Below, piece after piece: positions 35,927 to 48,192 of a DNA stretch of 64,000 bases; within the stretch, counting starts at the first letter, position 1; the number at the start of each line of letters is the position of its first letter. The notes below the pieces were generated by a model. The model saw only the letters and a list, made by a program, of their open reading frames with translations, was not told the DNA's origin and did not search any database. The DNA comes from Apoderus coryli (lineage: Eukaryota; Arthropoda; Insecta; Coleoptera; Attelabidae). The DNA is taken from the NCBI GenBank assembly GCA_911728435.2, contig OU452210.1, positions 13,392,001 to 13,456,000 on the forward strand, read 5' to 3'. The position numbers and the translations under genes were made by a program.

Positions 35927-38795
35927 TCAATTACCAATTAACCATATAATCAACATATTAGCTAACATTAACCAAAAACTTATAAAATACAAATTACGCC
36001 ATTTTTCATAAATCCCTATTTCATCCGTTGTGGGATCCATTAGAATTCCCAGATAAATAAGATGTAATACTGTTGTAAATGAATATACAAGTAATATCAA
36101 TTTACAGATAAGATTATTTCTTTTAAAATTATGATAACAATACTTTCTACATGGATAAATTCTAACACAACTATTAATTAACTTAGAAACCTTATCTCTA
36201 GTGAGTAGTTGCAAATAGGAAAATATTCCAATGAATATTAACACTGTTGACACCTTAATTTCAAATCCATGGAGAAAAGATGATATAATGAATGTGAGCA
36301 GAAGGGAATAGAACTTTCCTAAAGGTAAGCATGGCTTATACACATCTGAAATTGATTTAGATTAATTAAATACCGCTATGGAACCATTACAGTTGTAGAA
36401 ATTGAATTAGGTACTTGAAATATACATTTAGACACAGTTAATGAAAATTGCTGCTGGATTTCAGAAACTCTATTAATAAATTTGATAGTTTCCTAGCGAA
36501 TATACCAAATATTAATACTAATCACTGATTAACTGGGTTGTATCTACGAGGGTTAATCCACTATATTTCACATACGAGGTCTGGCTATAAATTTAAAACG
36601 TTTTATTTTGAATTTATACATATTTAGATACAGAACGTTTACACGTTTTACATAAAAACAACAACCCTGAAAAGAGATATGGAAAACTAAAACTGCATAA
36701 TGGGGCGTTTTTATTTCCAAGCATTGTCGCCTTAGGAAAAATATGGCAAGGTAGGCCTAGAAAAGAGCGACGAATGTTTTGTGGTGCCAAGATGATCATG
36801 CAAAATTTTAAAAATAGTTGCAATATTTGATACAATGTTTACGATTTTTTCTTCAACAGGCCGCCGAGAAAAAGATATTACAAAGTTCTCCTTGCAGTAT
36901 ATTTTACTTAGTATTGTTGTTCTCTGGTATTGACTAGACTTTTTGCAATATAAATAAAAATTTTGAGATACATGGTGTCAGTATTTGTCTGTAGTAAAAG
37001 CAAATATCAAAACTGACCTATCGCTGTAAAGCAAATAAAAAATACTTTAAAATGATATCACTCGACCCCTACTGATATTTGAAAATCACAGGGCTAAAGC
37101 GATTTCAACCAAAAACTAATGGGTTCATCCTAGAACTCCCCCAAACTCATACACGAAAATTTAGCTCATTGGTTAAAGCGATATCGTGGATTTCCATACG
37201 CAGGCGCCAAAGTTCATTGATTCATTTTAGGATTCAGATAAGATGGTCTGAACAGACCTTCCACTAACTAACACTTATTGACTTAGTGACCCAACAGCTC
37301 AATCTTGTTGATTTACAGGTAAGAAAAATGGTAAACAAATGGTGAGTTAGTAGATTAGTTTAATAAAAATATAAACAACATGACCTTTTTTATAACCTTT
37401 AACTTACATTTTTTGAGAAATATATGCATCGGTTTATTCCAGTTTATAACCACAACCGCTAACGATGTTGGAAACTCAATAACTAAAGGATTTGTAATAA
37501 AGAAGTTCCATGATCCCTCGTCATACCAATCCTCAACATTTTTCCAACCACTTGCAATCATCGTTGCTTCTGATAAGTAACAAATAAAATAATGACTTGT
37601 CCTAAACGACAACGCTTCTTTGTAGCCCTGGAGAAATCTAAAAATACAAATATGTATGGCTATCCTCAATCCCTGTCACATTATAGGGCCTAGTTTAACT
37701 CTACTTAGTATTAATTACGGTCAATATTATTAGTTGCATTAAAATACAAATTTATTTATAACTATAAAGGCAAAAAATCCTCAAAAAAAGTTCATGTCAC
37801 TCTGTCCTATCGGTAAATGTACACAGTTACATAAAGTTGGTTTTATTTAAATACAAACCTATTGAAATCTTCTGGTATAAAATACTCTGACCAACAATTC
37901 GACACAGCTAAAAAAAACATTGCAAATAACAGTGATCTAACAATTCCAACAATCCAAAATATGTTCTGAAAAAATAACAACTTATATGTGTTATAAACTT
38001 TCATTTAACAATTGCTCACCTTTTTGCTAGGAAAGTAATATTGTTTTATATAAAACTGATAATCCATCCAAGGCCCAAACATGACATTTGCGCTACAGAA
38101 AACATATCCAAAGTATTGAATGAAATTTGGAAATTCCTGTTTTCCTTCATTTTTTATATTCGATAAAAGCGAAATGATTTTCATGACAAATATCATAATC
38201 AAACCCCGTATCTCCAACCATGTTTTGTCATCCAAGAAAAAATATTGGCTAAAAATCTAAAATAAGTCACACTAACACTATTTACCAAATTTAATTATAA
38301 ACTTACCACAGAATATATATAAATACTATACTATAGTTATAAAGATTTTTAAATAAAAACTTCTTGTTAATATATAATAAGGTATATGTAGATATAAAAC
38401 AAAATATAATTATAAATTTTCCATAATCAGAATCAAGTAAATTTATAATTAATATTAATCCACCGCATCCTGATAATACATGAAATAGTGTCTCCGGCAA
38501 GTTTACTAAAAAAAATATTTTAATAACTCGTTCCAACAGGACCTTTATAACAAACCAGTAGATATAATAATTCCAAAACATATATTAGTTAACAGTAGTT
38601 TATAAAGTAACTGAGAGATGCTCAACAAAGACTCCAATACACAATGTTTCCAAACATCTTGTAACGATTCCTCATAGAAATACTCGTCAGCTGGATAACC
38701 TACAAAACTAATAAAACGATTACCACTTCGAATACATGAATATAGAAGGAATTATATTACTAATCAGGCTCAAAAAACTCTGGAGGATAATCCAT
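35927..38795 (-). CDS. por: Porcupine, Wnt O-acyltransferase (MBOAT family)
   Basis: ER multipass enzyme that attaches palmitoleate to Wnt ligands. The model has seven minus-strand exons: 38795-38761, 38707-38556, 38505-38307, 38248-38020, 37965-37859, 37637-37408 and 36345-35927. Together they give 1371 nt, 456 aa, with every junction GT-AG and in phase; PORCN is about 460 aa. It aligns with PORCN throughout: EYFYEESLQDV near the start, NLPETLFHVLSGCGG, KTWLEIRGLIMIFVMK, FGYVFCSANVMFGPWMDY, LSFRTSHYF and SEATMIASG. The MBOAT catalytic pair is intact: Asn in VVINWNKPMH and His in ISSFLHGFE. Introns are 50-58 bp except the fifth (221 bp) and sixth (1062 bp). The start ATG at 38795 gives MDYPPEFFEPDY; the 35-nt first exon is the least certain part. 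Confidence 0.93.
36346..37407 (-). other. Large last intron of porcupine
   Basis: The 1062-bp intron between por exons 6 and 7, with donor GTAAGT at 37407 and acceptor TTTCAG at 36346. It contains ATACGAGGTCTGGCTATAAA at about 36573, which looks like a mariner end, but no matching opposite end was found. The open frames inside (36614-36835 minus, 37079-37267 plus) lack motifs. All other por introns are at most 221 bp, so insertion is plausible. Confidence 0.5.
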
Positions 38796-38905
38796 TGTAT
38801 TTTATGTCCAACTAAATAAAATTAATGTTTAATTAGGTATTTTACTGTTGTAAAACATCATCTCAAATTTGATACCTTTAAATTTGAAATTTGTTTACAT
38901 TTAAA

Positions 38906-39175
38906 ATGAGGTTATGTATTTCTTTGTCTTGCTGCATTGGATCTGATGTTGGAATATCTTCACACTCATTTGTATTAGATTATGAACAAAACAAGGTTCT
39001 AAAAGGACCACAGAATAAAGTTAAACTGAGTGAAAATGATATTTAGGTTAAATGGAGAGCAACTATTGGTGTGATGTTAGCATATCATCTTCTTCTTGGA
39101 TATCCATATTTCTCATTTTCAAAAAAAATTGCTACAACGATTTTTGATTTTGTTTATTATAGTAAATTTATGTAA
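38906..39175 (+). CDS. Candidate small two-exon gene, 72 aa, unrecognised
   Basis: I do not recognise this protein. The ATG at 38906 opens 30 codons to 38995. A 51-bp GT-AG intron (38996-39046, ending GATATTTAG) is the same size as introns in the neighbouring porcupine. Exon 2 (39047-39175) continues in phase with a hydrophobic stretch ATIGVMLAYHLLLGYPYF, a likely single membrane segment, and stops at TAA. AATAAA overlaps the stop region (39176-39181). The gene starts 110 bp from the porcupine ATG on the opposite strand, so a shared bidirectional promoter is possible. Support is splice phase, size and poly(A) signal only; it may instead be chance. Confidence 0.3.
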
Positions 39176-39201
39176 AATAAATAATTTATTCACACTTCGT
39201 A

Positions 39202-39602
39202 CTATAATGAATTCATCGATTCGGCGCAATAAATAAATTCCTTTGTAAATTTAGAGGATGCGCAATGGGTAAAATTTTTTGTAAATTGCCAGGTTGTGAT
39301 ATTTTTTTTCCTTCTACCTGCTTCTTTCTGTTTAGTTTCTTTCATAAACTCGAAGAATATTTTGTATTTTAAGAATATCAGGTAGTATTAACCAGAGTAC
39401 AATAAAATTTTTATGAATAAACACAAAGCATTGTAAATTTTACCTGTAGTAAAGAAAAAGCTGACAACCATGTATGTGGAGCGGTAATATGGTTATAAAT
39501 TTTTCTAAAAATAGGATTCCAGTACGAAACATTATAAAGTGATATTTGGTGAGGATTCTTATTAAATATTAAGTAAAATCTAAAGTTAAAGTGCCTATAC
39601 AT
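39202..39602 (-). CDS. Candidate small two-exon gene, 94 aa, unrecognised
   Basis: I do not recognise this protein. Minus-strand exon 1 (39602-39444, 53 codons, beginning MYRHFNFRFYLIFNKNPHQ) ends SAFSLLQ at donor GTAAAA. Exon 2 (39327-39202), after acceptor ACTAAACAG, continues in phase for 41 residues (KEAGRRKKNITTWQF...) to TAG. AATAAA follows about 15 nt later. It is divergent from the RBM5/10 gene (240 bp between start codons) and convergent with the small plus-strand candidate, whose end lies 26 bp away. The N-terminus is basic and hydrophobic, which could be a mitochondrial presequence, but that is a guess. Codon phase and signals are the only support. Confidence 0.33.
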
Positions 39603-39842
39603 GTTTCCAAGCTATCTCCAGTTCATCTAAACGTTAAAAAAATGTATTAATTTAAATATTATTTGGCCGTATTAGAATGTACAACAGTGTGAAGCATTTA
39701 AACGTGACATCGCCATTTTCTTAGTTGTTTAAAAATAGAACTGAAAAATCAATGAATATTTATTTTAAATATTAACATTTCATTTAATATTTGTAAATAT
39801 AAATAATCAAATACTTCTGTACATAAAAATATAAAATCAGGA

Positions 39843-42800
39843 ATGGAACGAATACGGAGCTATTCGCCTCGTGGGAGAAGTATGAGTATTTCTCCAGAAC
39901 CGTATAGAAAAAGTTCACCAGACCTCATTCGTAAAAGCAGATCAAATTCTAAATCACCACGATATAGCCGAAAACACAATGGACATCATAAGAGATCACG
40001 TAAGCATAACAAAACTATTTAAATTTTACAGGAACTATTTTTACACAGAAAACTTCCACATGGAACTAAACTTATAGAAACTTCAGTGGATTTACATAAA
40101 TTTATTTATCAATTTTTAAATTTGCCTGCTCGTTTTTTACGGGCTCCCTAAACTAGTGAACTGATTTACATGATACTGCGCTATCCTTTCCACATTGTTC
40201 TACATTTTTGCAAAATGATAATGTTATCTTAATAACGGATACTGATTTTTTATTTGTAATTATTGGGAAGGCAGTTTATTTCACTAAAGTTTTTCTTATT
40301 AAGAAATCATAGATATAAAGGTTTATCAACTATAAAGTTTCATTTGGTGTAATTTTTTCTAGTCTAGACAATTGTCTATTAACACTATGACCTCTATGGT
40401 TTAACGCGTAAATAGCAGCTGGATACAAAATTTTGCAGACAATAATAATTGTATCCGGCCTGTAGGGTTAGCTTAGCTTGGAATAAAAATGACAGCAGGA
40501 TTTTTACTTAGTTTGCGTTATCCAATTATTTTTAACGTTATCGTCAGATATGATGACAACTGACCTGTCAATTCTAAGGCTTCATTGAATTCAGGAAAAT
40601 GGAAGTCTCATAGTGACGTTGCGACAATCCTGCTTTAATTCTAACTTTATCGGGAAATCCCAAATCACTTTGATTACAGAAGTGAGTGACATTTAAAACA
40701 TCCAAATAATAAAAAATGTCTTAAAAATAATCAAATAATTAGAGTTTTTAGAGCTCGAGAAACTCCAAAAATGTTTTTTTAATCATGCGGTTCTATTCAA
40801 CGTGATGTTTTGAAGCACTGTGCATTCAATTTCCAAAAATTTCTTGCTGGTGGATATCAAATATTTTACTACACATGTTTCATCTCGTAGTATGTACTTA
40901 TAGTTGTTAATATTTAATAATTACTTACAGCATTGTCTTTATAATTTTATCCAATTTGAATTTTCAAAATGGATGTCAAAGGTCAAATTCAAATAATTTT
41001 GGAATTCTATACGGCAGGGCGCGTAATGATGAACTTGTCACTTGTCATATAAAACAAAAAGAATGTTGTTGTTGTTTTGATTTTTCCTATTATATTAATA
41101 GATTTACATAATACTTCCTTACATAGGTTAATTATTGTTATATCTATGCCTATGCTTTGTTTGCTCACCAATTTTCAAAGTATTGCATAGTACCTAGGTG
41201 TAAAATGTGTAAAATTTGTAAGAAATTAAAATATATGTTTCACGTACGAAAAAAATTTCGTTGTGTTATAAATGCAAAGAGACGTAGTCTAGTTAAGTAT
41301 TGTTTTCACCAATTCTGCTTTTTATGTAAGTATAGAAAAATTACAAAACAAAAAAGAAATTTAAAATAAAACCATACATACAATATAAATGCAATAATTT
41401 TTCCCACTTCAAGTCTGTTTTGGTAGAAAATCAGCATAATAAACAAATGCTAGGGCATCCAAATCAAACCAGAAAAATAAGTCGTAAAAAAACATTTCGA
41501 TTGTAAATAATAAATATCCAAAATATAAAATAGGGACCATTATATTTATTTCTCTAAAACCATTTTACTGTTGTTTATTTTTAGATCACTATTACAACGA
41601 ACATTTAGATGATAAATCCAGACACGACAGCGATTATGACAGTGACAGACAATACAGTGACTCTCATGAGAAAAATCGAAGCCGTTCACGCTCACCAGAC
41701 TACGATCATCGTGATCGTGGTAAAGAGAGGCGTCACCACAAATCACATCATCGCTCGCATAGAAGATCAAGAAGTTCATCAAGATGGGAACGTTATTCAG
41801 AAGATCGAAAATTTCGTGATAAAGACAGATATGAAGATGATAGGGACAGTGATAGGTATAGGTTTTTCGGAATGGTTCTAGAAAAGTTAACATTTAAAAC
41901 AATCAATACTTATGCCTTGTAATAATTTTTGACAGTGAGAGAAGCCAATCTGGAGCTGTTATTGGGGCGAGTGGTTCAGAAATTATCGGTTACAAGAGTC
42001 AACCGCCAAACAATACTATAATGATCAGAGGTCTGGCTCAACATATTACCGAAAATGACGTGAGTAACATTTAGGAAATTATATCCCTGTTTTAATTTAG
42101 TTTAGCGGTGCAATGTTATGTATTTCTGAAGAAAGCTAGTATCACAGAACATATAACGGCATACAAGGCGCACTTTGGCGCGGCCCTTTGTTTACGTTCG
42201 ATCGTGCAAGCAGTAAACGAGACAACGGCATCGGGAATGTTTCTCTCTCAATTTCATTCCAAATCTTAGTCAGCAATATATAATAATTGATAAAACTTGT
42301 TACCAAATTATTTTCTTGGCATTTTCCTGACCCGCTGTAATTTTGGGTGGTGTTTTAGATTCGCCAGGACATCATCAAAGGTGGTCTAATGCCAAAAGAC
42401 ATCAGATTGATCAGGAAAAAAGATACAGGTAAATAATAGAAATACAAGAATATGTTACGAAAGGTTGTCTTTAGGCTGTTTTGAATAAATTGTCATTGGT
42501 AAGGTCAGGGTAATACCATTGGTATCTATTGTGCTGTTTAGGTGCTTCACGTGGGTTCGCCTTTGTCGAGTTTGCAACTCTCAATGAGGCCATACGTTGG
42601 ATGGAGATGAAACAGGTATCTTAGTTATTGAAGAGTCTACAATATAAATCGTATCGTATATTACTATCTAATACGATAATAATTGATAAGTATAATTATT
42701 CTATTATAATTCTAAAATTATGGAAAAAACGGAAACAAAAATGCGAGAATACAGACTAGAGAATTTAACCCTTCATTTATTTTCTTCTAATCTTAAATTT

Positions 42801-45800
42801 TATAATGATTGCTTTTAAATTTAAAATGGAAAAGATGTTTGAAGTAAACATGATAAACTCTAGAAGGTTCAGCATTCATTTAGTTTATTTGAACTCAATG
42901 TGTTAAAACTGTAAACCCTACATGCTTATTTATCGAGCTTTTTTTTGTAACCTCTTGATTACGTTCAATAAAAGTACTGGTATATAAGAAATAGTTTGAT
43001 GAAAAGTCTGGAAAAATTTGATAAGTATTTTTGTTTCTTATTTCCAAAAAGATGGCCTTTCAAATAAAAAATACAGTTGAAATTATATTCTAATGAACGT
43101 CACTGCAACGATTTTCGAGCCTCTATGTTATCTTTTTAGGCAGCAAGACGAAAAGTCTCTATGAGGGGATTTGTGGCACTATTTAATGAATTTCCAATAA
43201 ATTGTATTATATTTTCCAGGGTATTCTTATGCTGCAAGACCACTATCGTGCTATAATGCAGTACAGTATTCCAAAAGACTCTGGACCTTTGGATAAACCA
43301 CCAACCCATAAAGCTTCAGCAGACTGGTTCTGTATTAAAGTAAGTTTATTTATTTCAAGGTTGTAACAAAAAAGTTCAAATATTTGTCTTTATTTTAGTG
43401 TGGTGCACAAAATTTCAAACGAAGGGACAACTGCTTCAAATGTCACGCTTCTAGAATGGAAAGTGAGGAAGGGGGAAGCGGAAGTGATGAAATATGCAGT
43501 TATGCTACCAAAAGTAAGTTCGAATGATTTTCTGTGGGGGAGTTCCTGTCTCACTTAAACCACGAACACAAAATAGTCTTTTGATTTGTAATTATAAATT
43601 CAACAATTGTATTTTCTAAATTGTATTTTCTAAATTGTATTTTCTAAATTGTATTTTCTAAATTGTATTTTTACAGCAATTATGATGCGAAATCTAGACG
43701 CTCTAACAACAGAAGACTCAGTTATGTCAGTTCTAAGTCAAGTCATCTCTGAACATGTTAAGTCAATATCAGCGGTTTGTATCGGTCGTGATCCGCTAAC
43801 ATCAACTTCTCGAGGTATTTGTTATTTGGGCACAGATAGTACTATTGATGCTTTAGCTATTTTCGGGGCATTAAACAGTATTAAAGAACCTTTGATTATT
43901 GATGGCAAAACAGGTAAGCTGAACTAATATAATACTTAGTGAATATCAATCGTAATGTCAATGATTTTAGTGATTATTTCGTACTGTAAATATAACATGG
44001 GTGACACGAGGAATGCATATTCCCAAGCAGATCATGCCGCGTTTCCTAATGCAGCAGTACCAGCAACGTATGCTATGACCGATGTGGATAGCTTAGCGGA
44101 ATATGCGGCTAGACGGTACGCAAAAACCCCGGATGAGTATGTAAATTATATAGAGTATTACCGGCAATATTTTACACAACAAATTAGTGCTGGGAATTCC
44201 ATTACGTTGCACCAGGAAAATCAAATGGATGCTGTAAATGCTGCAGCAGCGGTTGCACAATCTGCTATCCAACAGTTGAATGCTAATAAATCGTATTATG
44301 ATAATACGCACCTTGCTATACCTACTGGAACCGACAGCAAAAGATATCGTAAGTTATTATTTATAAACCGCTGCAATAGGAATAAATTAATTTAATTAAC
44401 ATTTTGTTTGCAGCAATTCCTGATCCATCAAAGTACATTTACGATAAAGCTACTGGTTACCAATACGACTCATCAACTGGGCTGTATTATGATCCAAATT
44501 CAAGTTACTACTGGAATAGTGTGATACAGAAATATCTTTATTGGGACAGTGAAAAATTAACGTACCTCCTTGCACCTAGTTTTGATAGTTACAGTAATGT
44601 TCAGTCTAAAGATCTGAATGGGACTGCTCAAGATGATACTAAAAAACCGAAGCCTGAGAAGCAAGATAAAGTTAAAGTAGCAAAAAAGATTGCTAAAGAT
44701 ATGGAGCGATGGGCTAAAACACTAAATCAGAAGAAAGAATTAACTAGTACGAAATCAACGTCAGAAAATATGTCTGGTGGGAATAGCGCTTCTGCTGATA
44801 TAGGCTTTTCGGTGTTAGAGAAGAAAAATGTGGCCCCTCCTGTTCAACAGTTTAGTCATTTCACTCAGGAAGAACCTCCAACTCCTTTAGTCGCAGCTTA
44901 TGGTGGTGAATCAGAGTCCTCAGGCGAAGAAGAAGAAGATTTCCTAGACTTTAGCAAACTTATCTGTAATTTATGTAAAAGACAATTAGGTTCAGCTGAA
45001 GCTCTAGCAAAACACGCTAAAATGTCATCGCTGCACAAACAAAACTTAGAGGCAAGACGGGTGAAAAAGTCTGAGAAAAAAACTACTGTATACCGTGATA
45101 GGGCAAAAGAACGAAGAATGAAATTTGGTGATCCAGAAGAACCACAGCCTAATAAATTGAAACAGAAATATTTGAAATCACTTTCGAATGAGACACCGGT
45201 GGCATCCAGTTCTGTATCAGAGCCTATAGGAGCAGAAAATGTTGGCAACAGATTGCTGCAGAAAATGGGATGGTCAGAGGGTCAAGGCTTGGGAAAACAG
45301 AACCAAGGCCGAACTACTATTATTCAGGTGAGGAAATTATATATTTCGATCTAATAATTTTTGATCAAAATCTAATTTTATTGTCTCTTTTAATTTTTAT
45401 CTTGTTAAAATTGCAATAGTAATTGTGATCTCTGAAACTACTTATAGAGTTTAATTGACAATAAAGTTTTTGAGAAATCATTAACCAACCAACATTTTTT
45501 AGATTTTACTTTTTTGACTCGTGCGTTCTCAGTGAAGTTTTTATTTCAAAGAATTTTGAATGTTGTTAACAATTCAAAATGGCTCGTGGTAAAACTGTGA
45601 TCATTCACTTGCATTTAAAAGGCCAAAATGCTTCCCAAATCGTTGACAGTGTTAACAAATCTAGGTATGCAGTTCGAAATATTATCAAAATTGTACAAAA
45701 CAACGGGATCTCAGAACTGAAGGCACGCAATTTAAGAGCCTTAAAACGGATTATCAAGGAAAATCGGTGTGCTAATTATAACAAATTGAAAATATTATGG

Positions 45801-46827
45801 AATCAGGCAATCACAAAAAAGTTTTCAAGATCAACTTGTCACAGAACTGGGATTTAACACTTACAAGGTAGAGAAGCCCTTACTGACAAAGATTCAGAAG
45901 AAAAACTAGACTATTGTGGGTCAAAGAACACAAATTATGGTCTCCGAACCAATGAAACTCCATATTTGGAGTGATGAATCCAGATTTGAAGTATGCGTTG
46001 GTGATAGTAGAAGTCGGCTTACTTTGTGGAAATTGAACAAATGCGTTTAAACAGTATTGAATGTATCTTCCAACAAGATGGTGCCGCTTGCCATACGGCT
46101 AAAAAAGTAAAAGATTAAATGTTAGAAAACAATATTGCTGTTGTAATATGGACGTCGAGTAGTCCAGATCACTCGCCGATTGAAACCTTGTGGCATATCA
46201 TGAAGAAAAAGCACCGATCAAATCCCGCAAGAGCCGTTCCAGAATTGCGATTCAGTTGCCAAGAAATTTACACCAGATCACTGCCAAACATTAGTTGACA
46301 CTATGCCAAGACGTATCGAACCATTAATCACTCGAAAAAGCGATTTCCTGCTATTTGGTTCCGTTGATTTGTATTAGTCGGCATTTTTTTTTAATTCGTA
46401 AGATATTTGTAGTAATTTATGCTGATATTAAATAAATATATCGTAGTTATCAAATATACATTTTGATTTTTAATACGTTTTCGCTAATATGACAAATTTC
46501 ATTAAAAAAACGTACTTTTGATAATTAGGACAAATTCACTGTGACAGGGCTCGTAAATTGGCAAAATTCATTGCAGCTAAGTGTGAAATGCTTCGGCACA
46601 TGGTTCTTCTTACTGCAAAAAAGTTATGTTATTTAATCTATACAATTCCACGTTTACTGAACATCGTTTTAATTATTCTGTTTCAGGCAGAGCAGTATGG
46701 CAGTTCAGTCGGATTAGGTAATAAACTGGCAGGTTTCACTGCCATCGCTGGTGAATCCTACAAGGATTGTGTTAAGAAGATGATGTATGCTAGATATCAA
46801 GAGTTAACAGAAAAAGAAACTAATTAA
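39843..46827 (+). CDS. RBM5/RBM10: RNA-binding protein 5/10 orthologue (alternative-splicing regulator)
   Basis: Nuclear spliceosome-associated regulator of exon inclusion. There are eleven exons: 39843-39999, 41585-41855, 41936-42059, 42359-42428, 42542-42615, 43220-43339, 43399-43513, 43677-43913, 43971-44348, 44414-45327 and 46687-46827. These sum to 2601 nt, 866 aa, all GT-AG and phase-consistent. Domains in order: an Arg/Ser/His-rich N-terminus (1-140); RRM1 from NNTIMIRGLAQHIT (about 168) through GFAFVEFATL; a RanBP2 zinc finger [21 protein letters not shown] (about 267-290); RRM2 from IMMRNLDALTTED (about 312); an OCRE domain with YIYDKATGYQYDSSTGLYYD (about 520-570); a C2H2 finger ICNLCKRQLGSAEALAKH; and a C-terminal G-patch (NRLLQKMGWSEGQGLGKQ, split by the last intron). 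Domain order and length match RBM5 (815 aa) and RBM10 (930 aa). The last intron hosts a dead Tc1 element. Confidence 0.95.
40000..41584 (+). other. RBM5/10 intron 1
   Basis: A 1.6-kb intron, donor GTAAGC and acceptor TTTTTAG. It contains an open frame 41157-41369 (Lys- and Cys-rich, no known domain) and otherwise AT-rich DNA. No exon with splice support was found inside it. Confidence 0.5.
43607..43671 (+). repeat. 14-bp minisatellite at a 3' splice site
   Basis: Nearly five copies of TTGTATTTTCTAAA in tandem, ending six bases before RBM5/10 exon 8 (acceptor TTTTTACAG then CAATT). Each unit carries a pyrimidine run and a CTAAA(T) sequence resembling a branch site. Confidence 0.85.
45490..46540 (+). 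mobile_element. Degenerate Tc1-like transposon in an RBM5/10 intron
   Basis: Surrounds the transposase pseudogene in the last intron of RBM5/10 and accounts for most of its 1359 bp. I could not identify convincing terminal inverted repeats, so the edges are approximate. Same orientation as the host gene. Confidence 0.6.
45579..46377 (+). pseudogene. Tc1-family transposase, frameshifted
   Basis: Cut-and-paste DDE transposase of the Tc1 clade, broken. The first frame (92 aa from MARGKTVIIHLHLKGQN) is the paired helix-turn-helix region with KKFSRSTCHR. After a frameshift at about 45850 it continues as REKPLLT, then IWSDESRFEV (first catalytic Asp), CIFQQDGAACHTAKKVKD (second Asp) and SSPDHSPIETLWHIMKKK (third acidic residue, Glu). 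The C-terminal piece is FTPDHCQTLVDTMPRR. All three catalytic acids are visible, but at least three frameshifts or stops separate them. Full-length Tc1 transposase is about 340 aa, so nearly the whole coding region is present. Confidence 0.85.
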
Positions 46828-48192
46828 AATTCTCTACATGGCTGTTTATTAATTCTTCTGTAGAACTTTTTAAATATCCATGCATCTCAATTATTATGAT
46901 TAAGTGCCAATGATTTGTGATTATTTGACGACAATGTCGATTGTGTATTGAGTTATATTATTATACTTTATATCAGGATATCGTTAAATGTATATGCTGC
47001 AGAATTACGAAATATTTTGCATTCTAGTTCAGATTGTACGCAAAATTAAGGTTTCTCCCTTGATTATATTAAATGCTAAAATCAGGTCACTTTTTGGCTG
47101 CAAATTTATATTGCATACTATTCTTGAAATCCCTATCTATTTTGGCTTCCTCAGCTGCACCACAGTGATTATGAAGGTCAGGGAATAATACAGACACTGG
47201 TTGCGATAAAATAAGCAAATCGGTCAAAATATTAGGAAATATTTACAATGTTTTAAATTTGCAGCTAAAATTAGTTGCGTATTTTTATGGAACTGAGTGT
47301 ATGAATCAAATTGTTCTAGTGTATTAGGCAGCCTAATTTTTTAAATAATGCTAAAAGCCAGAGTAAAATATCGTGATATTTACTTACTTTTATTTAACAT
47401 AGGTATTATGTTACTGTAATTGATTTGATTGTCTATGAAAGGGACTTTCATAGATAAACAACGACGGACGAAATGTCCTGCTTTTATATTGTTTTCTGTA
47501 TATATAATGACTTTAAGAATACCGACCTTTTTTTTTTTTTCAATTTTTATTTAAGCTTAGTATATATATTTTTGTGTTAGTGGTAAATTATGAACTTTTT
47601 TTTCTATTTCGGTTGTTTCGTAATAAATAAGTTTACAATACCAACAATTATTTATTTCTCTTAGTTTATTGATCCAAATTAGCTCTAACCCATTTCTTCA
47701 CTGTATTATGGGATCCACAATAAAGAGGACACAACATTTCCTAAAATGTATCGCCATTTTCAGGACTTGATTGACTTAGTTTTCTTTGTGATTCGATTAG
47801 TTTATATATATCGACACCTTTTAAATACATATATGGTCACACAATTACGGCTAGTGGGGAAATTTAGCTTTACTTTATAGTGACCCTTGAAATCATCAAT
47901 AACTGATTTCAAATTACTTCTACAACCCAACTGAAAAGTGGGTAGATCTCCGGGCTAAATTAAAAAAAAATAAGTGTTTGTTCAGTATACAAGTTTTTTT
48001 AAAGTAACACTAATAAATTATTAACAATTTACTTTTTCTGAAAATAAATAAAAATATAGTATCTGATTCGAAAGGTTTATTCAAATATTTATAAATGAGT
48101 TGTAAATACCAAAACAAACCAGGTACTACACTTTATAATAAAATTTGATTATAAAGCTTTAACTGTCAAATATAATAAATTATTTAAAATAT
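46828..48192. other. RBM5/10 3' UTR and intergenic spacer to AGBL4
   Basis: The region between two convergent genes. An open frame at 46988-47188 has no motif. A canonical AATAAA for the plus-strand gene is not obvious close to the stop. For the minus-strand gene a TTTATT at about 48077 could serve. No other gene was recognised. Confidence 0.5.

Noticed and set aside
36614..36835. 73-aa minus frame in the last porcupine intron
   Set aside because: Not needed by the exon model, which is complete without it; no homology recognised.
38303..38581. Reading the whole 92-aa frame as one porcupine exon starting MFWNYYIYW
   Set aside because: PORCN alignment and phase require a 50-bp intron (38506-38555); upstream exon 2 supplies the first membrane segment.
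41157..41369. 70-aa Cys/Lys-rich open frame in RBM5/10 intron 1
   Set aside because: Not flanked by usable splice sites in phase with neighbouring exons; no zinc-finger spacing that fits a known family.
44898..45248. 116-aa minus frame opposite RBM5/10 exon 10
   Set aside because: Shadow of a real coding exon on the plus strand.
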